NCBI GenBank assembly: GCA_021396245.1
Contig: WNYE01000116.1
Span: forward strand, 42,747-106,746
From: Sporothrix humicola
Lineage: Eukaryota > Ascomycota > Sordariomycetes > Ophiostomatales > Ophiostomataceae
Length of the DNA: 64,000 nucleotides
Direction of reading: 5' to 3'
The notes under the pieces were generated by a model. It saw nothing but the letters and a program-made list of their open reading frames with translations. It was not told where the DNA came from and searched no databases. The position numbers and the translations under genes are program-made. Numbering within the stretch: the stretch's first letter is position 1; every line of letters begins with the position of its first letter. Of the stretch, positions 57,201 through 64,000 are shown in pieces.

Positions 57201-60200
57201 TTTTTTCCTTTCTTTTGGGTATTCTCTGTCGTCTTCTTGCTCTGAAATATAGAGGCCGGTTTTCTGATGCTTTGCCTTCTCTGGCACATCATTTGTCCTC
57301 TACGTAGTAATGCAAGCGCTGGGCTCTGCGAGATTCTTGAAAACCCAGATCATGGGGGGAGTGTGCATGATGGAACTGCGAAGCCAGTTTAAGAGAGGCT
57401 CACGCTCGACTGACGCACTCTGTTCCTCCCGCCGTCTTGGGGCCTTTCGTTTCTGACCGGTCCTGTTCACCAGCCTGGCCTCATTTAGGGATAGTGCCGT
57501 ATTTTTTGTGGTGCAGTCTGTTCCCTCTTTGCAGTCTTGCTCTTCTGTTCTGTTCCTTTTGGATTTGTGTCTTTGCCCTTTTTGTGTCTTTGGTGCCTTT
57601 TGGCGTCCTTCCGTGCATTCTGTGGCTTGGAATGCAAGACAGGGGATCCTGGTTTTGCGCGTTTTCTCTCAGGGCTTCGACGGAGCCTCTGGCCTGGCCG
57701 GGGCCGGCATCCGATTCGTCCAGCATCAAGACAAGCTCTTTTTGCGAATGGACAGGAAGGGTACTCCCTGTCTTTTCCCCCGGCCGCCCTGTCTCTCTTG
57801 CCTCGTCCGCGCCCCCTTGTCCGATAGCTGCTCATCATTTGGCGGGCGGCGTGGTTTTGCACTTGTTCGTTTACGTCCGGTTCAACGTCTTAGCGTGATC
57901 ACTCCGTTTTGTGCGTGTATCCGTGTTATCCCAATTCCCTTTAACTTCTTGTTGTTCGTGTGCAGCCGATTTCGTTGATTGGCCTTTTCCCTTTCGCGTC
58001 GTTGATTTTTTTTTTTTTTTTTTTGAATGTACTTATATGTCGCCTTGGGCTGCAGGTTGTCCACCAGCGGCTATGGTGATCTCGCGCCCGGGGAATGTGC
58101 TGCGCTGATTTGGACTGTGCAGATGTGGGAGCAGCAGACATGGGGCCGTTTGGAGTTTGGACTTGCATCACGCATCACGCATGCACTTGGGCGCACCCTC
58201 CTCTGCCCTATTCGGATACCAAAGTCAGCTAAGCTTGTGGCTTGTCTCTTGGTGACTGCAGTGTTGTATTACCGTCCAGAGAACTGGGAAGTTTGATCAC
58301 TGTCTGCAACTGGACAGAATACTATCCCAGGAAAGTAAAAGGCAGAAAATGTTGTGCCAATTTTCTGTGCCGATCAATAGTTTATCTGGGTTTCCCAGAG
58401 AAAAGCTCCGCATTTTGCACGCCGTAAGACCTGGTCGTGTTTGTGCTTTTGCAGGGGCACAGGCGGAGGTACAGAATATCGAACCATAGGTACATTTCCA
58501 TGTTCTGCGACCGCTCTAGAGCTGCACATGGCTCCCCAGTTGGGGAAAGATGAGCGTAGGTACTGCACCACAGAACTCGAATCGGGGCGGAAATGGCTTG
58601 AGAAGGTGTTGAGATGGGGAGAATGGATGGCATCGGTGGAAGAACGACATTTGGCCCATCTGTGCCCCGATCGAGACGAGAAAAAAAAAGCTTGGTGTTC
58701 TGCGGCACATGCCGGATGTGACGGAAAAGGGTGGGAAAACGGTATTGGCGGAAGGGAGGGAGGGAGGGTGAAGCGAGACACTGGGATGGCAGCGTGGACG
58801 AGAACAGAAAATTGGGATTCCCAGAAACCAGGAAACACTGCGGCCTTGGTGGTCCGTAGTATCGGCTCAGGCATCAAAAAATAGGCGACAAAGACTGAGA
58901 TTGCCGAGAACAGTCGAACGTGCTGGGGGTGTTTGAGGGTTTACCGAGTACGGTGTACTGTGTACAAATGTCAGATGCGTTTCTTTATTTTCTGAGCTTT
59001 TCCCACTCTTTCCCCTGCTTGTTCTGTCTCTTTTTTCTTTTCCTGTTTTTCCACTTGTTCGCACGTCGTACCCCGTATTTTTTTTCCTTTTTTTTTGGCC
59101 GGTCCAGCCTGTCGAATCTGTCTTTCATTCTTGTGGCTCTTTCCGAAAAGTACTTACCTTTTTGCAGGCACCGAAAGAAGCATGTTCGAGAAGGAGCTCT
59201 TGAGAAGATGGTATTTTCACCAGGCCTTGTCAGACATGCATCTGCCAAACCAAATCCAAACAAGCCATCTCACCACCACCCTGACGCCGTCGCCGCCAAC
59301 AGCAACCCCTCTCGAGTTTATTCTCCGATGCCCACATCCCTTCTAATTTGTGCAAGGACGGATCTTTCTTTCATTCCTCGGGTCGAACATTGCTCTCGGC
59401 CGGTTGTCGTGTTTGTGGTGCCTTACTTTATTATTCGGTCGGCTTTGTCTTGGCTTTTTGACACTTTCTAGCAGTTGGGGTTCGACGGCCCGCCAGGACA
59501 GGAGATTGGTTTGCATTCGGCGTTTTGGTGACCTCGGACCTTGGTCATGTTGAATTGTGTTGTCGGGCCTTTAATATCGATGCATAAAAAGCAGGAACAA
59601 AAAAGCCAAGACACTCCCCCTCTTCTGTCAACACCCAATTCCCTTGTCTCCTTCCCATTTCTTTTGAGCGCCGGCGTATTGTGATGGTTCCAAATTTGCC
59701 TGCTTTCTTGTTTTCTGGCATCAATTTTGCACACAATTCTGTTGCCTTGCCCTTCCGAGTTTACCTTTCATCATCGTCACTCCCCCGCACGATGGATGCT
59801 CGCTATGGAAGCCACTGTATCTCGAGCCGCAGCATGCTCTTGGCCGACGATCTCGTCTTTGTCATTGAACGGAATCCGTGGGATTTGCGAGAGCGAGCCT
59901 CTATAAATTAGAAAATTTGCTGGCGTGTGTGTGTATACCGTGTTCGAGGCGGCCGATGTGTCTTTTCTTTCCTTTTTTGTTCTCCTTCTCTCGAGTCCAT
60001 GCCAGATGAGGGATCATGTCGAATGCAGGTTCCAGGGCTACTGCATGCTGCCCGTGTTGTGCTGCGTCATGCATCCTGTGTCCTGCGTCCTCTGCATTCC
60101 GCATGCTTGCCGTCTGCACTCCGCCGTTTGCTTCCTGGTTCTGTTTTCTTCTTTCCTCCTTTTCCTGGGACCGATCTATCCGCCATTTGTGGCCTATGGA

Positions 60201-60402
60201 GATTGGGGTCGACATTATGTCCCTGACGAATTCGAAATTGAAGTTTTGTGCTCCGTATTGCACTCTGTATACTTCAATTCCCATGCCATCCATTTTGCGT
60301 GCCTGTTGGTCGTTTTCGATTCGCAATGGCGTCTTGCCCCTTGCTCGTGCCAAAAAGTGGACCACAGGGATGCCACGACCCGGTAAAGCTGAGAGAGATC
60401 TT

Positions 60403-60403
<1 letters not shown>
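54289..60403. other. Gene-poor block B, part 6
   Basis: No gene supported. The + strand is dominated by pyrimidine-rich stretches (54480-54860, 56210-56800, 57440-57960, 58990-59130, 59930-60180), with purine exceptions at 55590-55640, 55850-55910 and 58600-58760. A repeated TTGGGCG word occurs at 56380-56410. An open frame at 58441-58884 has no domain. TACTCCGTA occurs at 56491, TACGACGTA at 56453 and CTGCATGCAG at 55911. Confidence 0.5.

Positions 60404-60451
<48 letters not shown>
60404..60451 (+). repeat. (GA)n dinucleotide microsatellite
   Basis: About 24 uninterrupted GA repeats. It reads as Ser-Leu repeats on the - strand and Arg-Glu on the + strand; neither is a real protein. Confidence 0.92.
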
Positions 60452-60454
<3 letters not shown>

Positions 60455-63400
60455 GGCCGTCGAATACATACTGGCCAGCTCGCATGCTTTTTCTGTCTTG
60501 AACCACGCTGCTTAGTCTCGCTTGCTACACTGTTAAAAGCAGAAAAGATGAGCATTGCAAGATACATACCATGTGTCAGAGCTGACCCAGGAGCCCTACA
60601 TCTGCTTCAGCAGCGTGTCTCGAGCATGCGCTGAACGTGTTGGGGCTCTTGTTTTTCCTCTTTGCTGGCTTCTGCCCCCCTTATTCGTCTCGATCTCCTC
60701 TTTGTCGTCTCTTGCATTCTTCGTAATGCGTGAGGGCGGGCTGGCGGCTGGCGAGGCTTGCCTAGGGTCGTTTCAGTCGTTTCTTCTTTTTCTTTTCGCC
60801 CGCGCTTCTGCATGTCTCAGGCGAGAGAAAGAAAAAGTAAAAGAAAAGGGCCAGCCAGGGAGCGTGGGCGCCGTCGTGATACGCCAGATATCTCCATGCC
60901 ACATCTTGCACTATTTTTGGTTGGGATTGAGACTTGGAGACTTTGTAGCTTTTTGCGTTGCAAAAAATCAACGGGGAGAAAAGGGGCGCCAATGGGAGGC
61001 AACAATGTTTACCAACAGTGCCGGTCGTTCCTGCTTGTGTTTGCATCTCATTTGTAGACCGCTCAGCTGCTCCTGCCCAACCTGTGCATGCCTCTTGCCT
61101 CTCCTGCCTTGTATCGTGCATGTTGCTCTCCGTCGCTTTTGTTCTGCTGCATTCACCATGCATACGCGTGTGCATATGGAAGGAGCGTTGTTGGATTGGG
61201 GCCTGCAAGCCATTCCTTTCTTTGCTCCTTCCGATTTAATTGACGAGTTGTGTCCGTGTTGCCGCCCCGGAATCACGAATGTTTTCTTTTGCTTCTTGTG
61301 CAGCGCTCCTTCCTTCTTTTCATAGGCACGACGTACTAGATTCACATGCATCAATTATTACAGGTGTTGAGGAAGGAACGACGCGTTGTTTCTAATTTAC
61401 GTCGTCTGACGCTGGGCAATGGGTCTCTTGCCCTAATGCTGCCCTTTGCTCCTTCCCTCTTTTTAACCATTGTTATTCTCCCTGCTTTCTTTTCCCATTG
61501 TCCAAGATTCTGTCACATTTTCTGCCATTCTGTCATATTTTGTTGCCCATCCTCCCTCTCCTCCCCTCATCTCCTTTTTTTAACAACCGCCCTCCATACC
61601 ATTTCCGCACCAGCCCGAATGCACGGAAAGACGAAGACGGACAAAAAAGACGACAGAAACGAGAACAGAAACCGAAGAAAAGCAGCAAGGGCCTGGAGCA
61701 GAGAGATAATAAAATAGGGGCGAGAGGAAAGAAAACAAAGAAATGTCTCAACCAACGGTCGCCCAGCCTTTCCACCCGCCGTTAGCCAACACCCTCTAGC
61801 TGGCTTGTCAGTGCGGAAGATGCAACGCAAAAGCAACAAGAGGAAAAGAGAACAGACGAAGAGCCGTCCCGACAAACGAGAAACAATGGTCGAGGACTCC
61901 AGTAGCAAGACATTTGGCGATTGATGACTCCCAAACGAGCTTCGATATTGGCAACAAGGCAACGTCAGGTCCGTATTTCTATCTCTCAAGGTTGAGCTTT
62001 GTCCAGATCTGGCTGGCCCTTCTGCCATCTCCCTTTTCTTCTTCTCCATCAAACCTTTGCCAGCCTTTCCTCCCTTCCCCACTGAAGCATTCCGCCGTCT
62101 CTCGTCTTTTGTCTCCTTCTGGGGCTGTATCACTGCCGATCATGCCCCCTTTATGTTCCTCGCTCCATTCGATGATCTCCATACCAATCTTGCCTCTTTG
62201 GCATGAGCCTACACAGAGCATTCTCATCTGCACAGTACGTCGTACATGTCCTTTCTACTTTTTTTTGTCTTTTTTTTTTTGGTGGCGCATACAAATGCTG
62301 AACAGGTACGTGTATTCAGCATCTGTCAAGCGGCTTCTCCGTCCTCGAGACAAAACAGCCACAGTACATACATGCAAACATGTTACGAGGACAAATACAA
62401 GGCCCAACGTTTACTGTGCCCAGGGTTGCTTCACCAGGGGGGCTGGACAAAGAAAAAGAAACACGCCCCCAGCACACCGAATCTCGATAGACGAGAGTGG
62501 CCCCTGTGCGCAAGCTGTGAGACCAGATTCACTCAATCAGAGTGCCACGATCCAGTCCCATACGAACAGCAAGAGCGGAGTCCGAATAGGCTCACAAGTT
62601 CTTTAAGGACTCCAAGTCTCACACAGTGCTACACATAAGACATGGTACTTTTTTGACACCTGCCAACAGCTCCGATCTCTTCACTCGCAAATTCCCCGTG
62701 GCACTTGGCCGTTTCGCATTCCAGCCTTGGTGTGACCCCCATACGTGTATATACGAGCACGCAGATGGGTCTCTGGAGCTATCTTTGCCATGAGAGCTGA
62801 GGCAAGACTTTTTGAAGCATGCATCAAGGCATTTAACGAATACCAACGACTCTCAAACTCTCGAATTCTCAGACAACGAAATGGACAAATCGACACAAAA
62901 AACGAAGCTCACCAGCTCACCAAAAAGCACCAAAAAAGCACAGCCCACTCGGAGCATTTCATGGCGCCGCGAAGGGGCCTCTGCACGTCTCTGAGTCTGC
63001 AAGGAGATTCTTCAATAGGGCCAGCTGCTTACCCGTCCCCATCTCTTGTTCGATGTTTTGTACGGATGCAGACTCCGCGTAAGTGCTCCGTGCTCCGAGT
63101 TCCAGTCCCCAACCAAGAGCAAGGACATTTGAACATTGGTAATTTTGAGTCTTCTGTCCAGTCTCGATCCAGGTACATGCCCAAAATAGGACACTGGTCT
63201 CCGTTCAAACATTGTCAACAATTGCGAGACATCATGTGGCAATACAACTTGCAGTCCCTGCACCCACACAATCTGCAGTCCAAGAGCCTCTTCTAGGCCT
63301 CAGTCTGGGCAGGCTACCACGATGTACCCCAAGAGCATGAACCTTTGCCTCCACGCTCCACCCTGCTGTAACCTCAGCGGTTCCGTGTATTCTCTCTGCT

Positions 63401-63924
63401 GGAAGTTGTCGGTACTCGAGAAGACCTCAGAGTCTGCTGGGAGCACAGGCTGCATGCAGGCTGCAGATGCAGGCCGTTAATACATCAAGATACAAGGTAT
63501 GCCGCCCAGCACTCGTTCCATGCTTGTGTGTTCAGATCGGGTGACGTCTTCTGTTTGTTGGGTAAAGTATGGGGAACACGGAGGCGCACCGACAGACAAC
63601 TGACGATATGAACAGTTTACAGGACTTATAAAATACAAGCTCCAAGATACTAAAAGAGGGCACGAAGATTTATGGATTAAGTGTTTTCTTTTCAACGCCA
63701 GGCCCGTAGCAAGACTGTTTCGTCCTAACAAATGTGGACTCACTTCTCCTCTCCTTTCTTATTTTTATTACGACGTTCGGAACACACTTCCTTTTCATGT
63801 TTTGCTTTCTTTTTTCGCCTGGAGCAGCCAATGGGGCACAGCATGTGGCCTAGCTTCTTTAGTGGGCTAAGAACGAGGGCCAAGTTGAGAAACGCTTACA
63901 GGTGTGCAACTACAACAACACAAC

Positions 63925-63926
<2 letters not shown>
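60452..63926. other. Gene-poor block B, part 7
   Basis: No gene supported. Mostly pyrimidine-rich up to about 61620, purine-rich at 61630-61880, then mixed. TACGTCGTA is at 62236 and CTGCATGCAG at 63450. Open frames such as 60555-61325 are Cys- and Leu-rich readings without a domain. Confidence 0.5.

Positions 63927-64000
<74 letters not shown>
63927..64000 (+). repeat. Terminal poly(G) run
   Basis: At least 74 consecutive G residues, running to the window edge. No telomere repeat (TTAGGG) is present. It is more likely a sequencing or assembly artefact than genomic sequence. Confidence 0.9.

Noticed and set aside
58441..58884. 147-codon open frame on the + strand with a possible acceptor (TTTTGCAG) before it
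   Set aside because: No ATG start in a good position, no domain, no codon bias and no matching upstream exon.
63900..64000. Telomere at the right end
   Set aside because: The end is pure G, without TTAGGG units or subtelomeric helicase sequence.

Overview
The window looks like nuclear DNA of a filamentous ascomycete (Pezizomycotina, probably a Sordariomycete). The reasons are short introns with GTAAGT-like donors and CTAAC branch points, coding DNA clearly richer in GC than the spacers, a eukaryotic initiator tRNA-Met, and a set of conserved eukaryotic housekeeping proteins. The organism assignment is inference; nothing in the window names a species.

Layout. From 1.5 to 7.1 kb: a doubtful orphan ORF (1569-2219 +), the exosome subunit Rrp43 (2927-4039 +) and a three-exon Rab escort protein (5051-7065 +). 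From 7.1 to 17.8 kb: no gene I can support; the DNA is pyrimidine-rich on the + strand with many short repeats. From 17.8 to 41.6 kb is the gene-bearing core: an HSL-type alpha/beta hydrolase (17804-18919 +), ATP synthase subunit d (19662-20427 -), NAC alpha (21274-22018 -), ribosomal protein L14 (23217-23848 +), a DUF8035-type charged protein (25070-26806 -), a GPI-anchored wall protein (30418-31080 +), CENP-O/Mcm21 (32854-33809 -), an AT-1/SLC33A1-type acetyl-CoA transporter (35299-37185 +), initiator tRNA-Met (39539-39610 +) and a DUF4336 protein (40386-41639 -). From 41.7 to 64 kb: more than 22 kb with no convincing gene, with low-complexity tracts, an N gap (50447-50456) and a terminal poly-G run.

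Functions. Most genes are core cell machinery: RNA decay (Rrp43), Rab prenylation (REP), ATP synthase stator, nascent-chain handling and translation (NAC alpha, L14, initiator tRNA), the inner kinetochore (CENP-O), acetyl-CoA import into the secretory pathway and cell-wall surface. There is no operon and no biosynthetic cluster. NAC alpha and L14 are divergent neighbours and both act at the ribosome.

Hunt result. I did not find a convincing new multi-gene system. The most interesting structure is in the two gene-poor blocks. They share exact copies of a few short palindromic or near-palindromic words (TACTCCGTA, TACGACGTA, TGCATGCAG) that I did not find in the core, and they hold two long open frames interrupted by few stops that deserve expression data. 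The sequence around the N gap and the poly-G end looks like assembly or sequencing artefact.
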